NCBI GenBank assembly: GCA_964472565.1
Contig: CAYYNB010000084.1
Span: forward strand, 1 to 24,818
Direction: 5' to 3'
Origin: DATAMF01 sp964472565
GTDB taxonomy: Bacteria > Chloroflexota > Anaerolineae > Aggregatilineales > Aggregatilineaceae
Length of the DNA stretch: 24,818 bases
Part shown: positions 13,733 to 21,998 of the stretch, one piece after another
How the letters are laid out: each line of letters starts with the position of its first letter
How positions within the stretch are numbered: the first letter of the stretch is position 1
Notes under the pieces: model-generated
The model's input: the letters and a program-made list of their open reading frames with translations, nothing else
What the model was told of the DNA's origin: nothing
Databases searched by the model: none
Made by a program: the position numbers and the translations under genes

Positions 13733-14200
13733 ATGCCGCAGCTTGAAAAAGGTGGAAAGTACGTATTCGGCTGGTCAGTGGTCCGAGCCAATGGCCGTGT
13801 GTGTATTTCTGAAGAAACCTGTCAAGAATACCACATTCAACCCGGAGACAACGTGATTCTGTTCTCCGGCAGCCGGACCACGGGTGGGTTTTGTGTGGCG
13901 ACCAAACCCCTGCTCGAACAGTCCGCGTTAGTCAATATTCTCGTAGATCGTCCAGAACTGGCGACCTACGAGATCGAAGAAGGGACTACCATCCGGTATA
14001 AGGGTCGCCGGTACGGTTGGGCCACCGTTGAAGCTGGTGGCGTGATCGCGCTGCATCCGGCACTGCTTACAACATTTGCAGTCAGCCCTGGCGATTACTT
14101 GCTGGCCATTCGGGGCAGTAACATCGCCTTTGTGCTTGGTCTTAAAGGACCGATTATTGAAATAGCCAAACGCCATTCGGAAGTTCCTATATTTGGGTAA
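13733..14200 (+). CDS. AbrB-like duplicated beta-barrel protein, function unknown
   Basis: This 155-aa protein starts 2 nt after the methyltransferase stop. It appears to contain two related halves. Residues 8-55 hold FGWSVVRANGRVCISEETCQEYHIQPGDNVILFSGSR. Residues 95-140 hold RYGWATVEAGGVIALHPALLTTFAVSPGDYLLAIRGS. Each half has the pattern hydrophobic strand, G-x-V/I-x-I/L, helix, V/I-x-PGD-x-hydrophobic strand, as in swapped-hairpin AbrB/SpoVT folds, where PGD is the hallmark turn. Such a tandem could form an intramolecular dimer and bind DNA, but the basic residues expected of DNA binders are not prominent, so a structural or ligand-binding role is also possible. A strong terminator follows at 14306. 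Confidence 0.75.
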   Translation: MPQLEKGGKYVFGWSVVRANGRVCISEETCQEYHIQPGDNVILFSGSRTTGGFCVATKPLLEQSALVNILVDRPELATYEIEEGTTIRYKGRRYGWATVEAGGVIALHPALLTTFAVSPGDYLLAIRGSNIAFVLGLKGPIIEIAKRHSEVPIFG

Positions 14201-14305
14201 AGACTGGGTTGGATGGGCATATCCATCTCGCTGCCAATGGTGCGATAATGCTGTTGTTCCTAACTTGCACGGACCAGAAAGCAGAAGTACATTTTGCCCC
14301 ATATA

Positions 14306-14339
14306 AAAAATGAGTCTATGCACTTCCAGACTCATTTTT
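14306..14339 (+). terminator. Rho-independent terminator of the padR unit
   Basis: AAAAATGAGTCT (14306-14317) pairs perfectly with AGACTCATTTTT (14328-14339) around a 10-nt loop, giving a 12-bp stem whose 3' side is itself the T-run. The stem is symmetrical, so it can stop transcription in both directions. The rest of the 401-bp gap 14201-14601 up to the promoter at 14521 is AT-rich and holds nothing else I can support. Confidence 0.85.
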
Positions 14340-14520
14340 GTTAACTGAATAAAACAGCAGATCGGCTGAAACAAACAACTGCCCGACTAAATTTCGCGGA
14401 GTCATGTTTTTCGCAGTGATTTCGCATTTTTTCTGATTGAGAACACCATAGTTTACTGTCGGAATAGGCATAAAAAGCAAATGACAATAACTTTGCGTAA
14501 TATTTTATATTTGTAATTTA

Positions 14521-14549
14521 TTGCAAAAATATCCAGAGCACGGCATAAT
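14521..14549 (+). promoter_or_regulatory. Promoter of the ABC importer operon
   Basis: TTGCAA (14521-14526), a 17-bp spacer and CATAAT (14544-14549) form a reasonable sigma70-type promoter. The predicted start (about 14556) falls within the adjoining inverted repeat. The layout, promoter first with palindrome at the start site, mirrors that of the rpmG operon. Confidence 0.55.
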
Positions 14550-14576
14550 GGATTTTGAAAATATTTCGAAATCCAT
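14548..14576. promoter_or_regulatory. 29-bp inverted repeat, candidate operator
   Basis: ATGGATTTTGAAA pairs with TTTCGAAATCCAT (13 bp, one T-G) around ATA. Its centre, TTGAAA-N3-TTTCGAA, resembles the TTGAAAAA/TTTTTCAA arms of the palindrome at 765-785, though the half-site spacing differs by 2 bp. It ends 25 bp before the first permease gene. It could be an operator for the Fur-family protein encoded downstream, or an mRNA leader hairpin. Confidence 0.5.
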
Positions 14577-14601
14577 CAAATAAAACAAACTGCAAGAAAG
14601 T

Positions 14602-15570
14602 ATGAAGCGCCGCACGTTAGGTTATCTCGTCAGCTTTTGGGCCATATTGACATTCAATTTTCTGCTTCCCCGGTGGCTGCCTGGCGATCCTCTCGCGGCA
14701 TTGTTGGATCCTGAAAGCTCGGACTATGTGTTTAACCCTCAGGTGCGTGACGCGCTGGAAGACTACTATGGACTGGATCGCCCGCTGGCTCAGCAGTACA
14801 CAAGCTACCTGACCGGTGCTTTCACCGGCGACCTCGGCCAATCCATCCGGCTGAACCAACCGGTCGGAGATCTTCTGCGGGAACATCTCCCCTGGACGCT
14901 GCTGCTGACGTTTACCGCCTTGGGGATCGCCTCTCTATTGGGAGTCGTGAGCGGTTCAGAGGCCGCCTGGAGGCGAGGCTCCCTGGCAGATAAAACCCTG
15001 GTAACGGCCAGTGTCATTGCCAGCAATGTGCCGGTCTTTTTCACCGGCATGATCCTGCTCATCATCTTTGGCGTGAAGCTGGACTGGCTGCCGCTGGCGG
15101 GGGGGCGCACGCCGTTTGCGCGTTATGACACCACCTGGGATGCAGTTCAGGACTACGGCCGACACCTGATTTTACCGGCCCTGACGCTGACACTGGCTTT
15201 AGTGGGTAGCAAATTTCTGCTGGTGCGGAACAGCATGATCGGCGTACTGGGTGAAGATTATATGTTTGTGGCACGTGCCAAAGGACTCCCCGCCGGACGT
15301 ATCAAACACCACCACGCGCTGCGTAATGCGATTCTGCCTTTCATTCACCACCTGGCCGTGCACGCCGGTTTCGCCCTGACCGGGGCTTTGTTCATCGAAA
15401 CCCTGTTCAACTATCCCGGCATGGGCCGCTTGATCTTCGAATCCGTTGTGGCGCGCGATTACCCGGTGATCCAGGGGGTATTTCTGGTTGTCTCTATAAT
15501 GGTTCTGGGCGCAAATCTGCTGGCGGACTGGCTGAGTTATCGCCTCGATCCACGTCTCCGGGAAGTGTAA
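14602..15570 (+). CDS. ABC importer permease, Opp/Dpp/Nik type (B subunit)
   Basis: This 322-aa membrane protein is the first permease of a peptide/nickel-type importer. The N-terminal helix RTLGYLVSFWAILTFNFLLPRWLPGDPL is the DppB/NikB TM1 with its PGDP motif. RDALEDYYGLDRPLAQQYTSYLTGAFTGDLGQS follows. The EAA loop that contacts the ATPase is DYMFVARAKGLPAGRIKHHHALRNAILP, and the closing FNYPGMGRLIFESVVARDYPVIQG is standard. About six membrane segments are expected. AAGAAAG precedes the ATG. The next permease begins immediately after the stop. The family transports di- and oligopeptides, nickel, or metal-chelator complexes; sequence alone does not choose. Confidence 0.93.
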   Translation: MKRRTLGYLVSFWAILTFNFLLPRWLPGDPLAALLDPESSDYVFNPQVRDALEDYYGLDRPLAQQYTSYLTGAFTGDLGQSIRLNQPVGDLLREHLPWTLLLTFTALGIASLLGVVSGSEAAWRRGSLADKTLVTASVIASNVPVFFTGMILLIIFGVKLDWLPLAGGRTPFARYDTTWDAVQDYGRHLILPALTLTLALVGSKFLLVRNSMIGVLGEDYMFVARAKGLPAGRIKHHHALRNAILPFIHHLAVHAGFALTGALFIETLFNYPGMGRLIFESVVARDYPVIQGVFLVVSIMVLGANLLADWLSYRLDPRLREV

Positions 15571-16458
15571 GTGATGCAGCCGGTATTCAGCGTTATGAAC
15601 AAGCCAGCTTGTATACTCGCGCCAATCCGGTACCTTCACGCAGTTTTGGGATCAGAGGGTATTTTCGGATTGCTGCTCTCACTGTTGGTCGCTGCCGCTG
15701 TATTTGCCTCAATCCTGGCCCCCCATAACCCACACACGTTCACGGGTAGACCGCTCGAACGCCCCAGTGCGACGCACCGCCTGGGTACCAACGATGTAGG
15801 GCAAGACATTCTGAGCGAACTCATCTATGGCACGCGTGTGTCGCTGACCGTTGCGGCAGGAGTAGCCACCGGCACCATGATTTTGGCGGTACTCATCGGC
15901 GGCACTGCGGGCTATAGGGGCGGCTGGATCGATCTGCTGCTCATGCGGCTGGTGGACTTGCTGATGGCCCTGCCCCGCCTGCCGATCCTGATCCTGATTA
16001 ACGCCTTCCTGGGGGCTTGCTTACCGCAGATGATCCTGACAATGGTACTCCTGTTCTGGCCGGGACCGGCGCGCATCATACGCGCCCAGGTCATGAGTGT
16101 CCGCCAGCGGGGATATGTCAAGATGGCACGCAGTTTTGGCGGTAGCCCAGTCTACATCTTTGTGCACCATATTTTGCCGCCGATCATCCCATTGATAATC
16201 TTCGGTCTGGTGACTTCAGCCGGGCGGGCAGTCTCCATGGAAGCAGGATTGGCTTTTCTGGGATTAGGTGATCCGACTGTCAAAAGCTGGGGCCTGATCA
16301 TGCGTTATGCGCTGAACCTGCCCGGACTGTTTCTGACAGACCGCTGGTTATGGTGGCTGCTGCCGCCCGGTCTCTGTATCACGCTGCTGATTCTTGCCCT
16401 GACATTTATCGGCATGGGGATAGAGCGCCATTTTGATACGAGGCTGCGCCAGCGATGA
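15571..16458 (+). CDS. ABC importer permease, Opp/Dpp/Nik type (C subunit)
   Basis: This 295-aa protein is the second permease of the importer. LAPHNPHTF..RPLERPSATHRLGTNDVGQDILSELIYGTRVSL is the DppC/NikC hallmark. The core has several membrane segments, the EAA loop reads GYVKMARSFGGSPVYIFVHHILPPIIP, and SMEAGLAFLGLGDPTVKSWGLIM follows. Either GTG 15571 or ATG 15574 can start translation, with GGGAAG about 9-12 nt upstream; a further ATG lies at 15595. Its last 4 nt (ATGA) overlap the ATPase start, so translation is coupled. It pairs with the upstream permease to form the channel. Confidence 0.93.
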   Translation: MMQPVFSVMNKPACILAPIRYLHAVLGSEGIFGLLLSLLVAAAVFASILAPHNPHTFTGRPLERPSATHRLGTNDVGQDILSELIYGTRVSLTVAAGVATGTMILAVLIGGTAGYRGGWIDLLLMRLVDLLMALPRLPILILINAFLGACLPQMILTMVLLFWPGPARIIRAQVMSVRQRGYVKMARSFGGSPVYIFVHHILPPIIPLIIFGLVTSAGRAVSMEAGLAFLGLGDPTVKSWGLIMRYALNLPGLFLTDRWLWWLLPPGLCITLLILALTFIGMGIERHFDTRLRQR

Positions 16459-18224
16459 TTACTCCCTTGCTCGTCGTTCAAAATCTTCGGGTGACGTTTT
16501 ACCCTGCTGGGCTGGATAGATCGCCGGTGCGTGCGGTGGACGGAATCTCGTTCACGCTGGCAGCCGGATCATCGTTGGCCGTGGTGGGCGAAACCGGCTC
16601 CGGCAAGACTACCCTGGCACGGGCGCTGCTGGGCCTGCATCCAGCGGGCAGTGTGCATGGCAACATTCGGTTGAACGGCGAAGAAATAACCAGGCTAAGC
16701 GAGGAAGGGTGGCGCGCGATTCGGTGGCGAAGAATCGCGCTGTCCGTGCAAAATGCGGGCACAGCGTTTGACCCGGTGTACCGTGGGGGTGAGCAAATCG
16801 CGGAACCGATCTGGGCGCACCGGCGCGTGTCCAGCACAGATGCCTGGACACGCGCGGCAGCATTGGTGGAACAGGTTGGGCTGTCTGAGCGTCACCTGCA
16901 CGCCTACCCGCACCAACTCAGCGGCGGTGAAAAACAGCGGCTCATGCTGGCGATGGCCTTGAGCTGTGAGCCTGACCTACTGATCGTGGATGAACCTACC
17001 AGCGGACAGGATATGCTCTCGCGGGCGCATATCATCGCACTGCTGCGCCGCATCCGGGAGGAGACCAGGATGAGTCTCTTGCTCATCTCGCACGATCTGT
17101 CGGCAGTAGCCCAACTCGCCGAACAGGTTGCCGTGCTTTACGCCGGAAAGCTGGCCGAACTGGGTAGCAGCCGCGATGTCCTTGCCGCCCCACGCCATCC
17201 TTACTCCTGGGGACTGCTCAACGCCTATCCAAATATGACTACCGCGCGCGATTTGAGCGGCATTCGCGGCCAGATGCCGGACCCAACCAGCCCGCCAACT
17301 GGCTGCCGCTTTCATCCGCGCTGCACACAGGTGGTTGAGCTATGCCGCACCACTGAACCGCCGCTGGAAAAACACCATAACCGGCTGGTTGCCTGTCATC
17401 TGGGTGGGCTGCAAACCCTGCTTAAAGCAAGCGCGCTGCGCAAAACGTTCTCGACCAACGGGCATTACGGCCCTGCCGAACAGATCGAGGCCGTGCAGGA
17501 TGTATCGCTCGATGTGTTGGAAAGTGAAGTGGTGGGCATTGTAGGCGAAACCGGCAGCGGCAAAACTACCCTGGGCAAGCTTTTGGTCGGGTTGCTCGAA
17601 CCTGATGCCGGGGTGATCCAGTTTGAAGGCAACGATTGGTCTACTGTGAATGGTAAGACTCTCAAACACCTGCGCTGCTGCATCCAGTTAATCCCTCAGG
17701 ACCCGTTTGACAGTGTTAGCCCGCATTTATCGGTCCAGCAGATCGTGCACGAGCCGCTCGATGTGCAAAAGATTGGCACGCGAACAGAGCGAGATGTGGA
17801 AATCCGCCGGGCACTGACCGCTGTAAGCCTGCCTGTCAGCAACGATTTTCTGACGCGCCGTCCACACGAACTGAGCGGTGGCCAGCTTCAGCGCGTCGTG
17901 ATTGCCCGTGCGCTGGTGCTGCATCCCAAGCTGATCGTAGCCGATGAACCCGTGTCGATGTTGGATGCCAGTGAGCAGGCCAAGCTGATTACGCTGCTCA
18001 AAGCTATTCAAAACGAGCGCGGGATGGGCCTGCTGCTGATCTCACACGATCTGGCACTGGTACGTAAGGTAGCCGACCGTATCCTGGTCATGCGCGGGGG
18101 CAAGGTCATTGAGCAAGGGCCAACCAGCCAGATCGTCACTTATCCCCAACACGACTATACCCGTGCGCTGCTGGATGCAGCTCCAGCGTTCAACTGGTTC
18201 TCTCAGAATGGGAGCAAACCGTAA
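16455..18224 (+). CDS. Fused double ATPase of Opp/Dpp/Nik ABC importer
   Basis: This 589-aa protein joins two ATP-binding subunits that are separate (DppD and DppF, or NikD and NikE) in many bacteria. NBD1 has Walker A GETGSGKTT at residues 45-53, signature LSGGEKQR, Walker B LLIVDEPT and switch LLISHD. The oligopeptide-type tail GCRFHPRCTQVVELC joins it to NBD2, which has Walker A GETGSGKTT near residues 364-372, signature LSGGQLQR, Walker B LIVADEPVSMLD and LLISHD. Both sites look catalytically complete. The CxxxxxC in the tail (FHPRC...C) is the conserved Fe-S or structural motif found in some DppD proteins. Fusion occurs in several phyla. It overlaps the preceding permease by 4 nt. Confidence 0.95.
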   Translation: MITPLLVVQNLRVTFYPAGLDRSPVRAVDGISFTLAAGSSLAVVGETGSGKTTLARALLGLHPAGSVHGNIRLNGEEITRLSEEGWRAIRWRRIALSVQNAGTAFDPVYRGGEQIAEPIWAHRRVSSTDAWTRAAALVEQVGLSERHLHAYPHQLSGGEKQRLMLAMALSCEPDLLIVDEPTSGQDMLSRAHIIALLRRIREETRMSLLLISHDLSAVAQLAEQVAVLYAGKLAELGSSRDVLAAPRHPYSWGLLNAYPNMTTARDLSGIRGQMPDPTSPPTGCRFHPRCTQVVELCRTTEPPLEKHHNRLVACHLGGLQTLLKASALRKTFSTNGHYGPAEQIEAVQDVSLDVLESEVVGIVGETGSGKTTLGKLLVGLLEPDAGVIQFEGNDWSTVNGKTLKHLRCCIQLIPQDPFDSVSPHLSVQQIVHEPLDVQKIGTRTERDVEIRRALTAVSLPVSNDFLTRRPHELSGGQLQRVVIARALVLHPKLIVADEPVSMLDASEQAKLITLLKAIQNERGMGLLLISHDLALVRKVADRILVMRGGKVIEQGPTSQIVTYPQHDYTRALLDAAPAFNWFSQNGSKP

Positions 18225-18267
18225 ACACTGTTGGCCTATTTTTTCGCATATTTTGAGGAGTGAGTGC

Positions 18268-19884
18268 ATGTTCAAATCAACGTTTTTTCGTGTTGTTTTG
18301 GTTATCACTCTGCTGCTAACCGGGCTAGTGCCCTTTAGCGCAGTTCACCGGGCTGACGCCACGCCGCAGCCGGATCGAGTTGAAGTGCTGCGGCTGCCCG
18401 GCGGCGGGTACTGGGGCCATCCTTCGCCGTTTGGTTTCAATCGCGGGCCGGGGTATGCCCGTGCCGCGTTGGTGTTTGATACCCTCGTCTGGCGCGACTC
18501 CAGCGGTGAAACAATTCCCTGGCTGGCAACCGATTGGAGTCTGGCGGACGATGGGCTGACCTGGACATTCACCCTGCGCGAAGGGGTCCAGTGGCAGGAC
18601 GATGAGCCATTCACTGCCGATGACGTGGTCTTTTCGCTTCAATATTACCTGGACCATCCCGGCACGGCGTGGTTCATGTCTCAGGTCGATCAGATCGCGT
18701 CGGTAGCGAAGGTCAGTGACACGGAGGTCACGATCACGCTCAAACAGCCGTTTGCGCCGTTCCTGCAAACCACTGCCGAAGCAGTGCTGATCTTCCCGCA
18801 GCATATCTGGAAAAATGTGGAAGATGTCAAGACGTATGCCGAGCCGGACGCCTTTATCGGCACCGGCGCATATCGTTTGATTGAGTACAGCGAGGCCGAA
18901 GGCACTTACCTGTTTGAAGCTAACCCGGACTTTTTCCTGGGCGAGCCGTATGTCCAGCGGATTGAGTTTGTGCCCACCAGTGACAACTTCCTGGCTCTTG
19001 CAAACGGTGACATTGCCGCATTTGACAAGTTCGGTGGCGTGACGGATGAAATGCTGGAACCCTTCCAGATCGATCCGTTTGAAGTCCGCACCGCCCCCGG
19101 TGAATGGGGTTCGTTCCTGTTCTTCAATCTCGAAAAAGACACGCCGCTGCAAGATGTGCGCGTTCGTCAGGCCATCGCGCACGCCGTAGACCGGCAGGCG
19201 ATGTTGGAGCGGATACTGTTTGGGTTTGGTGACGGTGGCAGTATGGGCTTTTTGCCCCCATCCAACCCATTTTACAACCCGGACCTGATCGACTATGCCT
19301 ATGATCTGGATCAGGCGCGGGCGCTGTTGGCCGAGGCTGGTTACGATGGCACGCCGATCAAGCTGTCTTATGCAGCCGATGACACCGATACCGCGCGGGT
19401 TATCGAGATCATCGAGATGGGCCTGGACGCTATTGGGTTGGAAATAGAACACGTTGCACTGGATCAGACGTCGCTGGATGCCGCAGCCGTCGAAGGGAAC
19501 TATGAGATAGGCATATTCGGCTTTGGCGGGTTAGGCGGTGATCCCGACCAACTTCGCCGCAGTTTTGCTACCCAAAGCCAGGCACGCGGCTTCTCACGTG
19601 CATTAGGCTACAACAACTCGGAATTTGATACATTAGCCAGCGCTCAGTTGAGTATGACCGACCCGGTGGCCCGCCAGGACGCGATCTTCGAGATGCAGAC
19701 TATGCTGGCGAATGATCTGCCGGCGCTGCCGCTGTACTACACAGCGCGTGTCGTGATTTTCAATGCCGATGTATTTGATAACTGGTATTACACACCCGGC
19801 GGGTGGGGTGGCGGTATTCCTATGCCCTATAACAAACATCAGTTCATCGTGGGACAGCCCACGGGGCTGGACATCCGCGAATAA
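18268..19884 (+). CDS. ABC importer substrate-binding protein (SBP_bac_5 family)
   Basis: This 538-aa secreted family-5 binding protein has a signal peptide in residues 1-31 (basic MFKSTFFR, then VVLVITLLLTGLVPF, cleavage probably after ADA). Unlike most Gram-positive-type homologues, no lipobox cysteine is present. The mature part shows LVFDTLVWRDSSGETIPWLATDWSL, WTFTLREGVQWQDDEPFTADDVVFSL, FIGTGAYRL, VRQAIAHAVDRQAML and LALPLYY-like closing motifs of the DppA/OppA/NikA fold. GAGGAG (18255-18260) supports the ATG at 18268. It confers specificity on the importer encoded just upstream. The ligand is not predictable from what I see. A methyltransferase and a Fur-family regulator follow, which leans towards metal or metal-chelate uptake, but peptide uptake is equally compatible. 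Confidence 0.93.
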   Translation: MFKSTFFRVVLVITLLLTGLVPFSAVHRADATPQPDRVEVLRLPGGGYWGHPSPFGFNRGPGYARAALVFDTLVWRDSSGETIPWLATDWSLADDGLTWTFTLREGVQWQDDEPFTADDVVFSLQYYLDHPGTAWFMSQVDQIASVAKVSDTEVTITLKQPFAPFLQTTAEAVLIFPQHIWKNVEDVKTYAEPDAFIGTGAYRLIEYSEAEGTYLFEANPDFFLGEPYVQRIEFVPTSDNFLALANGDIAAFDKFGGVTDEMLEPFQIDPFEVRTAPGEWGSFLFFNLEKDTPLQDVRVRQAIAHAVDRQAMLERILFGFGDGGSMGFLPPSNPFYNPDLIDYAYDLDQARALLAEAGYDGTPIKLSYAADDTDTARVIEIIEMGLDAIGLEIEHVALDQTSLDAAAVEGNYEIGIFGFGGLGGDPDQLRRSFATQSQARGFSRALGYNNSEFDTLASAQLSMTDPVARQDAIFEMQTMLANDLPALPLYYTARVVIFNADVFDNWYYTPGGWGGGIPMPYNKHQFIVGQPTGLDIRE

Positions 19885-19912
19885 CACCTGCTGCTTACAA
19901 GGCAAAAAAACT

Positions 19913-20518
19913 ATGACAAATGTGATCCGTGATTATTTTGAGTGCCGTGCACCAACCTGGAACAGCATGATACCTGCCCGTCTCGATGAGGCGCTGCGCC
20001 GGATGATAACTCCATTTGCTAACGTTTTTGGCGCGGCGCACGCAGTGTTAGAAATTGGGACAGGAACTGGCGCACTTATTCCACATCTGGTGGATTGCGC
20101 GCCGGGTATTCGGCTGGTTTCCGTCGACCTCGCTCACGGCATGTTGTTGCAAGCAAGCAGGCGCTGTCCGAATGCGCGTTTGGCAGCAACTGATGCGCAT
20201 TGGCTGCCGTTTGCGTCAGGCCAACAATCTCCATTTGATGTGGTTGTGTGCCACAACAGTTTCCCGCATTTTGCTGATAGGGCGCGCGCATTGAGAGAAA
20301 TCCAGCGCGTGCTGCGTCCCGGTGGGCAGCTTTTCATTCTGCATAACAATCCGCGTGAGCGCGTGAACGCCATTCATTCGCAAGCGGGCGGACCCATTGC
20401 TGGCGATCTGTTACCGCCAGGGGATGCTCTCCGGCAGTTGTTACGCCAAACTGGATACATAGACGTGTGGGTTGATGACACCGAGGATCACTACTTTGCA
20501 CGGGCATGGTGCCCATAA
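19913..20518 (+). CDS. Class I SAM-dependent methyltransferase next to ABC importer
   Basis: This 201-aa Methyltransf_11-type enzyme has the opening IRDYFECRAPTWNSM (the YF-x3-A-x2-W start common in this group) and motif I EIGTGTG at residues 47-53. LVSVDLAHGML is strand 2, AATDAHWLPFASG..FDVVVCHNSFPHF follows, and RVLRPGGQLFILHN is the closing core. It starts 28 nt after the binding-protein gene with a modest AAGG site, so it is probably in the same transcript, and ends 56 nt before the Fur-family gene. Small methyltransferases of this kind recur beside nickel/peptide-type importers in anaerobes as I recall, but their substrate is not established. One possibility is modification of a metal chelator. 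Confidence 0.87.
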   Translation: MTNVIRDYFECRAPTWNSMIPARLDEALRRMITPFANVFGAAHAVLEIGTGTGALIPHLVDCAPGIRLVSVDLAHGMLLQASRRCPNARLAATDAHWLPFASGQQSPFDVVVCHNSFPHFADRARALREIQRVLRPGGQLFILHNNPRERVNAIHSQAGGPIAGDLLPPGDALRQLLRQTGYIDVWVDDTEDHYFARAWCP

Positions 20519-20574
20519 CCCAGTATACTCAGGTCAGAACAACACCTTGATGCATTTTCTAGAAGGTCGATATT

Positions 20575-21057
20575 ATGAGGACAAAGCAGGAACTGCTGGA
20601 TTATCTCAAACACATGGGGGAACGCATCACCATGCCACGTCTGGCCGTGATCCAGGCGATCTATGAACTGGGTGGTCATCAGACCACCCAAACCATCCAA
20701 AAGCATCTCGCTGAAAATGGCATCTCCATTCAAGAGCCGACCATTTACCGGGTACTTCAGCGCCTCAAAGATTTGGGCATTGTATCCCAGACCGATTTGG
20801 GCCAGTCTGGGATAACCTACGAACTGCTTTCCGCTCCCCCTCATCATCATCTGGTTTGTTTAGAATGCGGACAAATCCAGGATTGGGATGATGATGCTGT
20901 CGTTCCACTGCGTGAATACTTGCGTCAGACGTATGATTTTGAGCCTCGGATCGATCACCTGGCAATTTTCGGCGTCTGCCAGCGCTGCCGGTCCGCCGCA
21001 CATGAAATAGCTTCGCGCCAGGTCGAATTTATCAATTCGGATGAGGATGAACCATGA
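20575..21057 (+). CDS. Fur-family metal-responsive regulator (Fur/Zur/Nur type)
   Basis: This 160-aa protein has an N-terminal winged helix (residues 1-85) with TMPRLAVIQAIYELGGHQTTQTIQKHL and PTIYRVLQRLKDLGIV as recognition region. The C-terminal dimerisation domain holds the metal sites: HHHLVC (H90-92, C95), C98, H128 and the C135-x2-C138 pair. C95/C98 with C135/C138 form the structural zinc Cys4 site. Sensory-site residues H90-92, E97-like and H128 are present but do not tell Fur from Zur or Nur. AAGG precedes the ATG. It probably regulates the importer upstream (inverted repeat at 14548). The Zur-like palindrome at 765 is another candidate target. The acidic tail (NSDEDEP) is unremarkable. 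Confidence 0.93.
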   Translation: MRTKQELLDYLKHMGERITMPRLAVIQAIYELGGHQTTQTIQKHLAENGISIQEPTIYRVLQRLKDLGIVSQTDLGQSGITYELLSAPPHHHLVCLECGQIQDWDDDAVVPLREYLRQTYDFEPRIDHLAIFGVCQRCRSAAHEIASRQVEFINSDEDEP

Positions 21058-21089
21058 TACGCGGCGAAATACTCCTGTGACAGGTCATT

Positions 21090-21136
21090 CGGTCCACCGC
21101 CTGAGATTTTTTCTGTCAAACCACTAAAATGGACCG
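21090..21136. terminator. Weak inverted repeat between convergent genes
   Basis: CGGTCCA (21090-21096) pairs with TGGACCG (21130-21136) across a 33-nt loop that itself contains GATTTTTTC. It lies between the fur-family stop and the DsbA-like stop and may end both transcripts. The loop is long, so confidence is low. Confidence 0.35.
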
Positions 21137-21161
21137 CTGCGATGGGAGTGTGGATTAATTT

Positions 21162-21998
21162 TCAGCCTCCGGTCATCAGGCTTTGCTCAATAACCTGCTG
21201 GAATACCTCAAAAGACTGGGCACCGTTTACAACCTGACGGTTGATGATAAAAAACGGTACCGCTTGAATACCAATCTGAGCACCGATCTCGTAGTCATAA
21301 TACACTTCATCCTCATAACGCCGCTCCTCCAGGCAAGCCGAGAAACTGTCCAATTCCAGCCCTGCGGTTTCTGCCAGTTCGAGAATCTTTTCGTCAGTAT
21401 AAGCGTCAAACCGGTCATCATGTCCGCCCGGTTCTTGCGGTTTGCCATGTCCCATGCTTTCGGGATCGAAATCACTGAAGAGGGCGAGATAGACCTCGTG
21501 CATTTCCCAGAATTTGTCTTGTTCCAGGGCACAGTCTACCGATTCCGATAAATGGAATGAGACGTCACCAAAGATGGGATAGTCACGGTGAACATATTTC
21601 ACTTCATCAGGATAGGCTTCGAGAATAAGCGGCAGTGTGTCCAGGTAGAATTTTCCACAGAACGGACACGCGTAATCGGAGAACTCCACAATCACAACCG
21701 GCGCATCTTCCGGGCCAATAAAGGGATCATCATCGGCTAAAAAGTCCATCAATTCAGCGACAGACTCGAATGTAAGGTTTTCTTCTTCTGAAGATTCGGA
21801 TGGTGTTTGAGTTGGGAATTGGGTTTCTACTACACGAACTGTTGTTGCAGTTGGCGCAACAGTCGCCTCGTGGGTCATCTCAGTCTTGGCTCCAGAATGA
21901 GAGGAACAAGCGCTGAGAAATAATGTTACGCCGGTGATAACGGCAGCACCTGTCATTAGAAAAATCCACTTTGAGCCTTTTATCGACTTATGATTCAT
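21162..21998 (-). CDS. DsbA-family thiol oxidoreductase lipoprotein
   Basis: This 278-aa exported protein starts at the ATG at 21998, which gives a textbook lipoprotein signal (MNHKSIKGSKWIF, hydrophobic core, LSAC with lipidated C31). Starts at 22064 or 22019 would prepend charged residues and hide the signal. Residues 32-75 are a low-complexity Ser/Thr/Glu linker. Residues 85-270 form a DsbA/thioredoxin-like domain: VVIVEFSDYACPFCGKFY contains the redox motif CPFC (C111, C114), and IQAVPFFIINRQ contains the cis-proline loop. An alpha-helical insertion (CALEQDKFWEMHEVYLALFSD) is typical of the DsbA/2-thiol (Thioredoxin_4) group. Anchored outside the cytoplasmic membrane, it probably forms or shuffles disulphides in exported proteins. 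No DsbB/VKOR partner is seen here. Confidence 0.92.
   Translation of the reverse strand: MNHKSIKGSKWIFLMTGAAVITGVTLFLSACSSHSGAKTEMTHEATVAPTATTVRVVETQFPTQTPSESSEEENLTFESVAELMDFLADDDPFIGPEDAPVVIVEFSDYACPFCGKFYLDTLPLILEAYPDEVKYVHRDYPIFGDVSFHLSESVDCALEQDKFWEMHEVYLALFSDFDPESMGHGKPQEPGGHDDRFDAYTDEKILELAETAGLELDSFSACLEERRYEDEVYYDYEIGAQIGIQAVPFFIINRQVVNGAQSFEVFQQVIEQSLMTGG

Noticed and set aside
18325..19452. Long minus-strand reading frame (375 codons)
   Set aside because: It is the antisense shadow of the binding-protein gene, which has signal peptide, ribosome binding site and family motifs. The minus-strand protein resembles nothing.
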